This document shows, piece by piece, positions 1-8,358 of a DNA stretch of 64,000 nt (the first letter of the stretch is position 1; each line of letters opens with the position of its first letter). Both the position numbers and the translations under genes were made by a program. The notes beneath the pieces were generated by a model, which was not told the origin of the DNA, made no database searches, and saw only the letters and a list, made by a program, of their open reading frames with translations. The stretch spans positions 1 to 64,000 of the forward strand of contig NZ_SRLB01000030.1 of assembly GCF_004745635.1 (NCBI RefSeq), written 5' to 3'. This DNA comes from Methylobacterium nonmethylotrophicum. GTDB lineage: Bacteria > Pseudomonadota > Alphaproteobacteria > Rhizobiales > Beijerinckiaceae.

Positions 1-200
1 CTTCGTTCCCATCACGTCCGTCCTCCGTCGGCTCAAAGCCATACTTCAGGCCGGACCACTCCGCTGGGGGCTGACCACTCCCCGGCCCGATGCGGCCCAT
101 TTGTGCCGCGGACAGACTCCAAAGAGCTCAAGCAGAGCCCGCGAAGCGCTAAGTCATTCATGGATCAGGAGGTCGATCTAGCACCGGCTCTACTCGTCCT

Positions 201-244
201 CCACCTTCGGAGGGCAACGCTCTATCCAGATGAGCTACGGGTGC
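201..244 (-). pseudogene. tRNA-Arg(CCG) 5' half, truncated
   Basis: Read on the minus strand from 244, the sequence has a 7-nt acceptor strand GCACCCG, a D arm GCTC...GAGC and an anticodon arm with loop CTCCGAA, giving anticodon CCG. After the anticodon stem the variable region starts normally, but no T arm with a GGTTCGA-type loop follows. A CCGGTGC close behind matches the expected 3' acceptor strand at six of seven positions, so roughly 17 nt of T arm appear to be missing. A functional cloverleaf cannot form; I read it as a decayed tRNA. Confidence 0.6.
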
Positions 245-481
245 TGACCGCGGAGCCTCTGCAGCGCGGCTCAGGGCGGAGCGCAACGGGGTATGGGATC
301 GCCAGTCCGCGCAAGGGGATCCGGGCGGAGGCTCAAAGGGCGAAGGTCACACGGTCGTATCGTGTCGCGTGCACGGGGGGCAGAGGGGGGCAAGCGGTGG
401 CGGGTAGGCTTTGTGCCCCGGATGCGGACGGCGTGCGGCGCGGCTAGCGCCGCGTGCCGCTGGTGTGCCACGCCTGCCGCA

Positions 482-501
482 GAGGGCCGCACGAGGCCCT
501 C
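482..501. terminator. Possible hairpin downstream of the chemoreceptor gene
   Basis: A 7-bp perfect stem, GAGGGCC...GGCCCTC with a 6-nt loop, lies about 55 bp past the chemoreceptor stop codon. No U-rich tract follows on either strand, so intrinsic termination is uncertain. Confidence 0.3.
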
Positions 502-554
502 GGCATCAGGTCACCGAGGCAGGCCTGCTGCTCGTCGCGGAGCCAAAAGGCTTC

Positions 555-2210
555 TCAGGCCGCTGACACGCTGGCGACGAACTCCTGCACCGCGTGACGC
601 AGGCGCCCGGTCTCCGCGGTCACGTCGTCAGCCGAGCGGCGCACGTCGTCGATCGCCTCGACCGTCCGTTGCATGGCGCCGCTCGCCGCGCCCACGCTCG
701 CCCCTACTTGACTCGTGAGGGAGGTCGCGTGCTCGGCGTTCCGGCTGATGCTCGCCGTCTCCAGCTCCTGCTGGCGAATCGCCTGGGTGATCTCGGCGGC
801 GAGTCCGTTCAGATCCTCCATCGCCGATCGGATCGCCTCGATGGCCTGCACCGTGCCGCCGGTCGCGCTCTGGATCCCGCCGACCTGCCGAACGATCTCG
901 TCGGTGGCCTTCGCGGTCTGGTCCGCGAGCGCCTTGACCTCCGAGGCGACGACGGCGAAGCCCCGCCCCGCTGCGCCCGCGCGCGCCGCCTCGATGGTGG
1001 CGTTCAGGGCCAGGAGGTTCGTCTGCGCGGCGATCTGCTGAATCAGCCCGATCACGTCGCCGATGCGCTGCGCCGCCTCGGCCAGGCCCGCCACCGTCTC
1101 GCTCGTGGTCTGAGCCTGGGCGGTGGTCTGTGCCACGCGGTCCGAGGTCTGCTGCAGACGCCCGGCGATGCCGCGGATCGAGCGGTTCAGCTCGCCCGCG
1201 GAGGCCGCGACGTCCTCGACGTTGCGGCGGGTCTGCTCGGAGGCGCCGGCTGCGCTTTTCACCTGGCCCTGGGTATCGGCGACAACGCCAATCAGAACGT
1301 CGGCGGAACCGGACATTCCTGTGATGCGCTGGTCCACCTGCCCGAGCGCGCTCTGGACGGCAGCCTGGAAGCGGCGGACATGCTCCTCGATGCGGCGCGA
1401 TCGGTCGAGCTGTGCTTCCTGCTCGGTGCCGGCCTGGGTGGCGAGGTGCGCGCGCTCGACCACGCCGTCGCGGAAGCCCGCGATGGCGCGGGCCACGCCG
1501 CCGATCTCGTCGCTGCGCTCAAGCCCGACGAAGTGCACGCTCACGTCACCCGCTGCGAGGCGCTCGGCGTCGGCCACGAGGCGAACGAGTGGCCGGGAGA
1601 GATTGCCGGCGACCCACACCGCGCCCGCCGCCCCCGCGAGCGCCGCGAGGCCCGCGAGCCCAAGGACGAGGGCGAGCTCAGATCGCAGCGTTGCGTCGGA
1701 TGCCGCGATGCGTGCCCGCGCGTCTGCCTCGGCTGATGCGACAGCCTTCTCCAGCAGCCCGCGAAGCAGGATACTGTGGCGGCTCATCAGCTCGGCGGTC
1801 GGGATCTCGCGTGCCGGCTGGAGGCCCAGGAGCACCGCCGCGTCGGACCGCCAACGGCTGAACACGCCCGAGGCATGGCGCGCGAGGTCGGTCATCTCGG
1901 GCGAGAGGGATGCCGCCTTGAGGCGGTCCAGTTCGCCCGCAAGCGTGGTGGTATGCTGGCCGAAGCGCGTCTCGACGGCCTCCGGCTCGACGAAGCCCGT
2001 CATGGCCAGCACCTGAGCGAGCAAGCTCTCGGCCTGCGCGAAGGCCTCTCGGGCGCCGCGGCTCGCCGCGTTGGCAGCGAGAGCCTTCCCGGACAGATCG
2101 GCGAGGTCGGCATTCGCCGAGAGGCTGCGGCTGCCAACGAGGCCCACGACGCACGCGGCGAGCGCGAGAAAACCGAGGAGCGGCAGGAGGATCTTGATCC
2201 GGATCGACAT
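555..2210 (-). CDS. Methyl-accepting chemotaxis protein (HAMP plus signalling domain)
   Basis: A 551-residue transmembrane chemoreceptor that would pass a periplasmic signal to CheA/CheW. The N-terminus is a membrane segment (about residues 7-28). A roughly 150-residue periplasmic helical domain follows, then a second membrane segment (about 186-206), a HAMP domain, and a long cytoplasmic coiled coil. The conserved hairpin tip is seen around residues 390-435 (AQTNLLALNATIEAARAG, then GRGFAVVASEVKALADQ). There is no C-terminal CheR-tethering pentapeptide. It starts 10 bp after the stop of the di-heme peroxidase gene, with GAGGA upstream of the ATG, so the two are probably co-transcribed. The ligand is unknown. 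Confidence 0.93.
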   Translation of the reverse strand: MSIRIKILLPLLGFLALAACVVGLVGSRSLSANADLADLSGKALAANAASRGAREAFAQAESLLAQVLAMTGFVEPEAVETRFGQHTTTLAGELDRLKAASLSPEMTDLARHASGVFSRWRSDAAVLLGLQPAREIPTAELMSRHSILLRGLLEKAVASAEADARARIAASDATLRSELALVLGLAGLAALAGAAGAVWVAGNLSRPLVRLVADAERLAAGDVSVHFVGLERSDEIGGVARAIAGFRDGVVERAHLATQAGTEQEAQLDRSRRIEEHVRRFQAAVQSALGQVDQRITGMSGSADVLIGVVADTQGQVKSAAGASEQTRRNVEDVAASAGELNRSIRGIAGRLQQTSDRVAQTTAQAQTTSETVAGLAEAAQRIGDVIGLIQQIAAQTNLLALNATIEAARAGAAGRGFAVVASEVKALADQTAKATDEIVRQVGGIQSATGGTVQAIEAIRSAMEDLNGLAAEITQAIRQQELETASISRNAEHATSLTSQVGASVGAASGAMQRTVEAIDDVRRSADDVTAETGRLRHAVQEFVASVSAA

Positions 2211-2220
2211 GGCGGCGTCC

Positions 2221-3243
2221 TCAGTTCGGCAGGTTCGGCAGCGCGGTCTCGGTCTTCTCGGCGGTCAGCGACCGCAGGAAGGCGAGAAGGTCGGCGCGCT
2301 CGCTGGCACTGAGCGAGAGGGGACGCATCAGCGGCGACCGCGACGGGCGCTCCACACCGCCTGTCTCGTAGAAGGCCACAATGGATTCGAGATCGGCGAA
2401 CTGCCCCTTGTGGCCGAATGGCGCCCGGTAGGTCAGATTTCTCAAGCCCGGCGTCTTGAAGGCATGGCGCGCGAGCGGGTTGTTCGGCTCCAGCTTTCCC
2501 CGGCCGACATCGTCGGTGGAGATGCCGATGTCATGGAACTTGTTGTCGGTGAAGTTCCAGCCGGTATGGCAACCGGCGCAACCGGCCTTGCCGTTGAACA
2601 GCCGGAAGCCGTTGATGGCGGAGACCGAGATCGCCTGCGCATCCCCTTCCACCCAGCGGTCGAAGGGCGCCCAGCCGGTCACGACCGTGCGCTCGTAGGT
2701 GGCGATCGCGGTGAGCAGGTTGGCCTTCGTCACGCCCCGGTCCGGAAACAGGCGGTCGAACCACGTCCGGTATTCCGGGATCTCCTTGAGCCGGGCGACG
2801 ATCTCCGGGAACTGCGCGTTCATCTCGACGTCGGCAGTGAGCGGTCCAGCGGCCTGCTCTTCCAGGGTCTTCGCCCGCCCGTCCCAGAACAGGGGTGCGG
2901 TCCAGGCCGCGTTGAGCACGGTCGGAGCCTTGCGGGCGAGCGGGGTGTTGGCGGCGCCGATCGCGCCCTTGACCGGCACCTCGTAGCCGAAGGACGGGTT
3001 GTGGCAGCTCGCGCAGCTGAGGTTCTGCGCCCCGCTGAGGCGGGGATCGAAGAACAACATCTTGCCGAGGGTCGCGAGCTGCGGCGAGTAGGGGGACTTC
3101 TCGGGGAAGGGGATCGTCTCGGGGCGGCGAAATCGCTGCTTCAGTGCATCGAGTTCCGCATCAGCCGCGCCAGGATGAGACGGGCTTGCAAGCATCGCGA
3201 TGAACGTTGCGGCAGCCATCAGCAATCTTGAAGCTCTCATCAA
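2221..3243 (-). CDS. Di-heme cytochrome c peroxidase / MauG family protein
   Basis: A 340-residue protein with an N-terminal signal peptide (cleavage near residue 26) and two c-type heme motifs, CASCH at about residue 80 and CAGCH at about residue 220. It would act in the periplasm. Length and spacing fit bacterial cytochrome c peroxidases (H2O2 to water) and the related MauG enzymes that modify protein substrates; the sequence alone does not decide. The start has GAGGGGG just upstream. It heads a two-gene unit with the chemoreceptor. A 13-bp palindrome lies about 45 bp upstream. Confidence 0.9.
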   Translation of the reverse strand: MMRASRLLMAAATFIAMLASPSHPGAADAELDALKQRFRRPETIPFPEKSPYSPQLATLGKMLFFDPRLSGAQNLSCASCHNPSFGYEVPVKGAIGAANTPLARKAPTVLNAAWTAPLFWDGRAKTLEEQAAGPLTADVEMNAQFPEIVARLKEIPEYRTWFDRLFPDRGVTKANLLTAIATYERTVVTGWAPFDRWVEGDAQAISVSAINGFRLFNGKAGCAGCHTGWNFTDNKFHDIGISTDDVGRGKLEPNNPLARHAFKTPGLRNLTYRAPFGHKGQFADLESIVAFYETGGVERPSRSPLMRPLSLSASERADLLAFLRSLTAEKTETALPNLPN

Positions 3244-3286
3244 GCACGATCCCCCTCATATGATTTTGATAAGAATTGCCGTCATG

Positions 3287-3299
3287 GTTCTTTAAGAAC
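3287..3299. promoter_or_regulatory. Palindrome upstream of the di-heme peroxidase gene
   Basis: GTTCTTTAAGAAC is a perfect inverted repeat around a central T, inside an AT-rich stretch (about 3260-3370) that stands out from the GC-rich surroundings and should hold the peroxidase promoter. It could be an operator for a redox or metal regulator. I cannot match it to a named box. Confidence 0.35.
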
Positions 3300-4072
3300 G
3301 GTTAATCTGTTTTTTTATCTGAATTAACATAGGTAAAACTCGTGCTTGTTACGGTAAAACACCGATCAGCAAGCCGATCATCATGGTTGTATTGATAGGA
3401 AGATTGTCATCTGCGATTGCAGCTGAAGCGCTACGCGCAACATCCAGGCCTGCGCACGCTCTGTTGCCGTGTGGACGAGGCAGGAGCCCAGCGAAGCCGC
3501 GCTTGAGAGAGGCGCATCGAGCCCTCACGGCTCGACGAGGAGAAAGCCGCCCGCCTGTCGCCAGTTGCAGCCGCCGAGTTATCGGGACCGGGCTTCTCGG
3601 CGCGGGCTCCCTGAACTTCGCGTTCTACGATCCTCCGAGGTCGCCCGGTCGATCCCTGCCGGGAGTGCCGGGTGAGGGTGACGAGGGGTGCCGGCAGACG
3701 GCGGCCCGTCGCGGCGCAAGCGGCAATCTCGGGCCGCGTGGAGCAGGCGCGATCACCCCAGACGTCGATCTTGACGCCGCATCCCACGCACGGCCTCCGA
3801 TGAATCCGAGGATCATGAACAGATTACAAAATTCAGGCGCCTCACGAAGAGCTTATAATTCATCGTCAGCTCCTGCCCAACGATGAAAGCCGGCGGCTCG
3901 CCAAGCGGCAACGCCGATCGCTTTTATCAGCGGCAGCTTGACCCTCGCACGGGCGACATCGAGGCCAGGGCTGAATTCAGCCGGACGCCAGCCCCTTGTG
4001 GCTCATGGAACCGAGGATTTTGGCTGGAGCGCCGAAGCTGCAACCACACCAGGAGACACGCCGCCTCATGCT
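3300..4072. other. Gene-poor interval
   Basis: Apart from the AT-rich promoter zone at its left end, this 770-bp stretch has only short overlapping open frames of Arg/Pro/Ser-rich composition, with no ribosome-binding site or recognisable domain. I see no convincing gene in it. Confidence 0.5.
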
Positions 4073-4696
4073 CTATGCCGCCCTGAGGGCCGCGAGCCAC
4101 TGCTCTGTCGGCTGCGCGCCCGAGACCGCCCACCGGCGGTCGACGATGAAGAACGGCACCCCCGCGATCTGCATCTCGGCGGCCTGCCGCTCGACGGCCT
4201 CGACGCGCTGGCTGAGCTGTTCGTCGCCGAGCGCGTCGTCGACGACGTCTCGGTCGAGCCCTGCCGCGACACCGATCTCCCGCAGAACATCCGGATCGCC
4301 GACATTCCGGCCTTCCTCGAAATAGGCGCGGAACAGGGCGTCCACGACCGGGTCGGCCCGTCCGTGCTGCCCTGCTGCCGCGATCAGCATGTGGGCGCGC
4401 CGGGTGCTCGGCGTGCGCGTCATCCGCTCGAACGCGAAGCCGATGCCCTCCTGTCGTCCGAGCTCGGCCATCTGCGCGTCGAGCTGCGCACTGCGCTCCG
4501 CCCCGAACTTGCGGGCGCGGTAGAGCGCGCGCTCCATGCCGTCGGCCGGCATGCCGGGGTTCAGCTCGAAAGGCAGCCATTCGATCGTGGTGCTCTCGCG
4601 CTGCCCGAGCTGGTCGAGGGCGCGTTCGAGCCGGCGCTTGCCGACGTAGCACCACGGGCAGATCACGTCGGAGAACACGGAGATGGTCAGCGGCAT
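4073..4696 (-). CDS. DsbA-family oxidoreductase, FrnE-like
   Basis: A 207-residue cytoplasmic thioredoxin-fold protein. The N-terminus carries the CPWC redox motif (DVICPWCYVGKRR), followed by the helical insertion usual for FrnE-type DsbA proteins and a C-terminal stretch with GVPFFIVDRRWAVSGAQ, the cis-Pro region of the fold. There is no signal peptide, so it is not a periplasmic DsbA. The open frame extends 69 codons upstream, but the ATG at 4696 is preceded by a strong AGGAGG 7 nt away and matches the family start. FrnE-like proteins act as disulfide isomerases or in polyketide-related steps; the substrate here is unknown. Confidence 0.88.
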   Translation of the reverse strand: MPLTISVFSDVICPWCYVGKRRLERALDQLGQRESTTIEWLPFELNPGMPADGMERALYRARKFGAERSAQLDAQMAELGRQEGIGFAFERMTRTPSTRRAHMLIAAAGQHGRADPVVDALFRAYFEEGRNVGDPDVLREIGVAAGLDRDVVDDALGDEQLSQRVEAVERQAAEMQIAGVPFFIVDRRWAVSGAQPTEQWLAALRAA

Positions 4697-4966
4697 GGCG
4701 CCCTCCTGATGATCCATGGCACGGCCGATCGCAGTCCTGGCCGATCGCAGTCCTGAACGCCAGCCCTGCTCGGGCAGGATCCGGAGCATGCCCTGGATGC
4801 GCCGGGAGAGTCGCTGAGCGGCTCGGGAGGGTCGGGTGCTACGCACTTGGCCGCGGTGCTCCGCCCGAAGAGCGGTCGAGCGGCAAGCGCACCGGCTGAG
4901 CACGACCGGGAGGCCGGGGAGCCCGGACAGGCGTGCGGGACGTCGTCTGAGCCGGGCGGGGCGGCG

Positions 4967-5995
4967 TCACTCGACGGTGTTGGGCGTCACGACGTTGCCG
5001 GTCCCGCCGTCGGAATTGTCGAGGCTGCTCCCGAACGGGTAGCCCGCATCCTCCCCGCAGGTGAGCCGCCAGCCGTTGCGGGAATTCACCACGATCGCGG
5101 CGGCCGGAAAGAAGCCGCTGGTACGAAAGACGTTGCCGGTGATGACGTTGTCGGAGGGCGTCTGGTGGCGGACGGTGCCGCCCTCGCCGCAATTGCGGTA
5201 GAGCCGCACCCCGCCCTGGCCGCGGAGCGTGAAGCGGTTGCCGGTGATGCGGTTGCGCGCCGAGCCGTCGACCGCGACGGCCTCGCGCTCCGTCTCGGTG
5301 ACGAACTCGTTGTTCTCGATGCGGTTCTCGGCGCTCTCGGCATCGAGATAGAGCGCCGTCGAGACCGAGCGGCCGGCGAGGCGCGAGCCCTGCAGGGTGA
5401 CCCGCGTGACGCCGGGCCCGAGATAGAGCGGGATCGGCCCGGCGGCGGTGATCGTCGTGCCGGTGATCGTGACGTCGGTCGGGGCGGCGGCCTGCGCCCG
5501 CTCGGTATGGCCGAGGCTGCGCGAGGAGTCGCGCAAGAGCGGCCCCTGCCCGTTCTCGCCCATGCCCCAGATCCGGATATGGCCGAACACCGTGCAGTCG
5601 CGGATGCGGATGCCGGAGGGGCGGTCCCAGGCCTCGCCCGGGCGGGCCGGCGGGCGTGAGCGGATCGCGATCGTGTAGGCGCCGAGATGGGCCGGCTCCC
5701 CCGGCTCGCCGAGGCTGGCGCCGTCGCAATCGAGGGTGAGGCCGGAGGCCGCCGATCCCTCGATCACCAGGCGCTTGAGGACCCGGTCGCTCCGCGACAG
5801 GCGCAGGGAGCAGGTGAGCGAGACGGTCTCGTCCTCGACCGAGACGGGCGGGGCGAGCAGGCGCGCCCGAAAAACCGCGTCGCAGGGCGCGGCGGTGCGG
5901 TGCACGAGGGCGGGCGGATCGGGGGGCAGCGGCAGCACGGGCATCGCGATCGGAATCGCCCGCGATCGCGCCGATTTCGGGACGAATTGGAGCAT
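4967..5995 (-). CDS. Right-handed parallel beta-helix protein of unknown function
   Basis: A 342-residue protein built of repeated short turns of the type NRITGNRFTLRG, NVITGNVFRTSG and NRIENNEF. This is the signature of NosD/pectate-lyase-like right-handed beta-helices (about residues 75-340), which in many families bind or cleave polysaccharides. No catalytic residues can be assigned. The predicted N-terminus has no clear signal peptide, only a short moderately hydrophobic stretch near residues 14-30. It lies 29 bp downstream of the sensor kinase gene on the same strand and could be the last gene of that unit. The exact start is uncertain. Confidence 0.55.
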   Translation of the reverse strand: MLQFVPKSARSRAIPIAMPVLPLPPDPPALVHRTAAPCDAVFRARLLAPPVSVEDETVSLTCSLRLSRSDRVLKRLVIEGSAASGLTLDCDGASLGEPGEPAHLGAYTIAIRSRPPARPGEAWDRPSGIRIRDCTVFGHIRIWGMGENGQGPLLRDSSRSLGHTERAQAAAPTDVTITGTTITAAGPIPLYLGPGVTRVTLQGSRLAGRSVSTALYLDAESAENRIENNEFVTETEREAVAVDGSARNRITGNRFTLRGQGGVRLYRNCGEGGTVRHQTPSDNVITGNVFRTSGFFPAAAIVVNSRNGWRLTCGEDAGYPFGSSLDNSDGGTGNVVTPNTVE

Positions 5996-6024
5996 CGGGA
6001 TACGGGCGCGCGCCGGCCCGGACG

Positions 6025-7446
6025 TCAGGCCGGTCCTGGTTCCGACGGAAGGCTGACCCGGGCCCGCAGGCCGCGGCCCTGCGCCCCGGCGTGGAGCGTG
6101 ACGGTCCCGCCCAGGCGCGCCACGAAGGCCTGCACGATGGACAGCCCGAGGCCGCTGCCGGAGGGATCGCCCGGGCGCTCGAGGCGGTGGAACCGCTCGA
6201 ACACGAGCTCGCGCTGCGCCTCCGGGATCCCGGGCCCGTCATCCTCGACGTCGATGGCGCAGGGTGCGTCGGCACCGCTCAGAACCGAGACCCGGACGGT
6301 CCCGCCCGGGCGGTTGTAGCGGATCGCGTTGTCGATCAGGTTGCGCAAGGCCTCCTCGATCAGGAACGGCTCGGCCAGGACGGTGACCGGCGCCTCGGGG
6401 CCGTCGAAGGACAGGGCGACGCGGCGCGCCCGCGCGATGGGCACGAGAGCGAGGGCGGCATCGCGGGCGATCGCGGCGACGTCGGTCGGGGCGGCCCCGC
6501 CCCGGCGCGCCCCGCCCTCCTCCAGCACCAGGGTGAGGAGCTGGGCGATGAGCCGGTCGAGGCGGTCGACCGCCCCGTCGAGGTCGGCGCGCGAGGAGCG
6601 CCAGCCGTCGCTCTCCGGCGGCTGCCGGTCGAGGAGCCGCAGATGCGTCTTGAGGATCGCCACCGGGGTGCGCAGCTGGTGTGAGGCGTCCGCGGTGAAG
6701 CGGCGCAGGACCGTCATCGCGTGGTTGAGCTGGGCGAGGAGCTCGTTCAGGGCCTCGACGAGCGGCAGGGCCTCCCGCGGCACCCCGGCGACCGGCACGG
6801 CCGGCACCGCGCCGGCGCCGTGGAAGCGGTGCTCGATCTCCCGGCGCAGGTCGTCGAGGGGCGACAGGCCCATCCGCACCGCGAACCAGATCAGCAGGCT
6901 GCCGATCCCGGCGAGCGTCGCGCCGAGGGCCGTGAGGGCGAGGAGCATGTGCCGGGCGAGCCGGTCCCGGTCGTGGGTCGTCTCGGCGACCTGCACCAAA
7001 GCGCTGTGCCGCGTGATGTAGATCGGCCGCAGCATCGCGCCGATGCGCACGCGCTCGCCGCGGAAGACGGCGTCGCGGTAGACCAACGTCTCGGGGGGAG
7101 GCATCCGTTCCGGCAGCGGCAGGTCCGCGTAGCCGGTGACGAAGGTCCGGTCGTCGGTGACGCTGTAGTAGATGTTGTCGCGCTGGGTGTTCGACAGCAT
7201 GCCGAAGGCCGCCGACGGCATGTCGAGGACGACCTGACCCTCCTGCACCGACAGGCGCTCGGCGATGGTCAGGATCGCGCCGGCGAGCCCCCGGTCGTAG
7301 GCGCTGGTCGCGAAGGCGCTAACGAACCAGGTCCCGCCGATCCCGAGCAGCACGGCGAGCGCCGCCATCGGCACCATCAGGTACGTGGCGACGCGGACGC
7401 GCAGCGACCGGGGACGGGCGCGCGACGACCGGCCCGGCGCCCTCAC
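6025..7446 (-). CDS. Sensor histidine kinase, TctE type
   Basis: A 473-residue inner-membrane kinase. It has an N-terminal membrane segment (about 20-42) and a periplasmic 2CSK-type sensor domain recognisable from DNIYYSVTDDRTFVTGYADLP-like sequence around residues 95-115. A second membrane segment (about 165-187) follows. The dimerisation/phosphoacceptor box is FTADASHQLRTPVAILK with His near residue 257. The ATPase domain shows N, G1 and G2 boxes (LIDNAIRYN, VEDDGPGIP, GSGLGLSIV). Its start overlaps the stop of the response regulator by 4 bp. TctE relatives sense organic acids; with the divergent ABC importer next door it probably controls uptake of that importer's substrate. Confidence 0.93.
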   Translation of the reverse strand: MRAPGRSSRARPRSLRVRVATYLMVPMAALAVLLGIGGTWFVSAFATSAYDRGLAGAILTIAERLSVQEGQVVLDMPSAAFGMLSNTQRDNIYYSVTDDRTFVTGYADLPLPERMPPPETLVYRDAVFRGERVRIGAMLRPIYITRHSALVQVAETTHDRDRLARHMLLALTALGATLAGIGSLLIWFAVRMGLSPLDDLRREIEHRFHGAGAVPAVPVAGVPREALPLVEALNELLAQLNHAMTVLRRFTADASHQLRTPVAILKTHLRLLDRQPPESDGWRSSRADLDGAVDRLDRLIAQLLTLVLEEGGARRGGAAPTDVAAIARDAALALVPIARARRVALSFDGPEAPVTVLAEPFLIEEALRNLIDNAIRYNRPGGTVRVSVLSGADAPCAIDVEDDGPGIPEAQRELVFERFHRLERPGDPSGSGLGLSIVQAFVARLGGTVTLHAGAQGRGLRARVSLPSEPGPA

Positions 7447-8126
7447 CGGCCCTCCTCGGCCCCACCCGGCTCCATCAGGTAGCCGAGGCCGCGCATGGTC
7501 ACGATCCTGGGGCCCGTGGGCCCGAGCTGGCGGCGCAGGCGCGCGACGTAGACCTCGATCGCATTCGGGGAGATCTCCTCGTCGAAGCCGAACACCTCGG
7601 AGACCAGGCGCTCCTTCGACACCACGCGGCCGACCCGGGTGATGAGCGACTCGAGGATCGCCAGCTCGCGCTTGCGCAGGGGCAGGACGCGGCCGGCGAG
7701 GCTCGCCACCCGTCCGGCGCGGTCGAGCACGAGGTCGCCGCAGGTCACGATCGGATCGGGCTGGCCGCGGCCGCGCCGCACCAGGGCGCGCACCCGCGCC
7801 TCCAGCTCCGCCGGATCGAAGGGCTTAGGCAAGTAGTCGTCGGCGCCGAGGTCGAGGCCGGCGACCCGATCGTCGACGCTCGCCCGCGCCGTCAGGATCA
7901 TCACCGGCACCGTCAGGCCGGCGCGCCGGATCTCGCGCAGGACCGAGAGGCCCGACCCGTCCGGCAGGCCGAGATCGAGCAGCACCCCCGCATAGGCCTC
8001 CTGGCGCAGGAGCGGCAGCACCCCGGCCGCGCCCGCCTCGTGGTCGACCGCAAAGCCGCTGAGCCGCAGCGAGGCGACGATGCCGCGGGCCAGGGCCTCG
8101 TCGTCCTCGACGATCAGGATCCGCAT
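7443..8126 (-). CDS. OmpR-family response regulator, TctD type
   Basis: A 227-residue regulator. The receiver domain starts at MRILIVEDDEALARG; the phosphoacceptor Asp is in GVLLDLGLPDGSG near residue 51 and the conserved Lys in DDYLPKPFD near 101. The C-terminal winged helix ends with VYVARLRRQLG and RGLGYLMEP. The open frame runs 91 codons further upstream, but the ATG at 8126 is where family homology begins and it has GGGAACGAGCG before it. It is transcribed just before its kinase and divergently from the ABC importer, whose promoter it likely controls across the 232-bp spacer. Confidence 0.94.
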   Translation of the reverse strand: MRILIVEDDEALARGIVASLRLSGFAVDHEAGAAGVLPLLRQEAYAGVLLDLGLPDGSGLSVLREIRRAGLTVPVMILTARASVDDRVAGLDLGADDYLPKPFDPAELEARVRALVRRGRGQPDPIVTCGDLVLDRAGRVASLAGRVLPLRKRELAILESLITRVGRVVSKERLVSEVFGFDEEISPNAIEVYVARLRRQLGPTGPRIVTMRGLGYLMEPGGAEEGR

Positions 8127-8358
8127 CGCTCGTTCCCTCCCGGCGCCGGCCCGTTCCGGCCAGTCGCGTCGCCTCCCCGTTTTAGACCAGTTTTCCCGTG
8201 CGGCAGGAACCGGTTGCGACCCTGCCCGGGCGCCTGCGCGGCGGCCCGGCCGATTTCCCGCACACGGCCCCGCCCTTGTCAGGATGATGCAAGCTCGCGC
8301 GGTTAACGTCCTGTCGATGAGTGCGCGACCAGACACGCCGCACCGATGGGAGGATCGC

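Noticed and set aside
103..718. Several overlapping Arg-rich open frames at the left edge
   Set aside because: They overlap the tRNA remnant and the chemoreceptor end, have no ribosome-binding site or domain, and show the composition of GC-rich non-coding frames.
3383..3886. Possible 167-residue protein in the 3.3-4.0 kb gap
   Set aside because: No ribosome-binding site, competing antisense frame, and unbiased third-position use as far as I can judge by eye.
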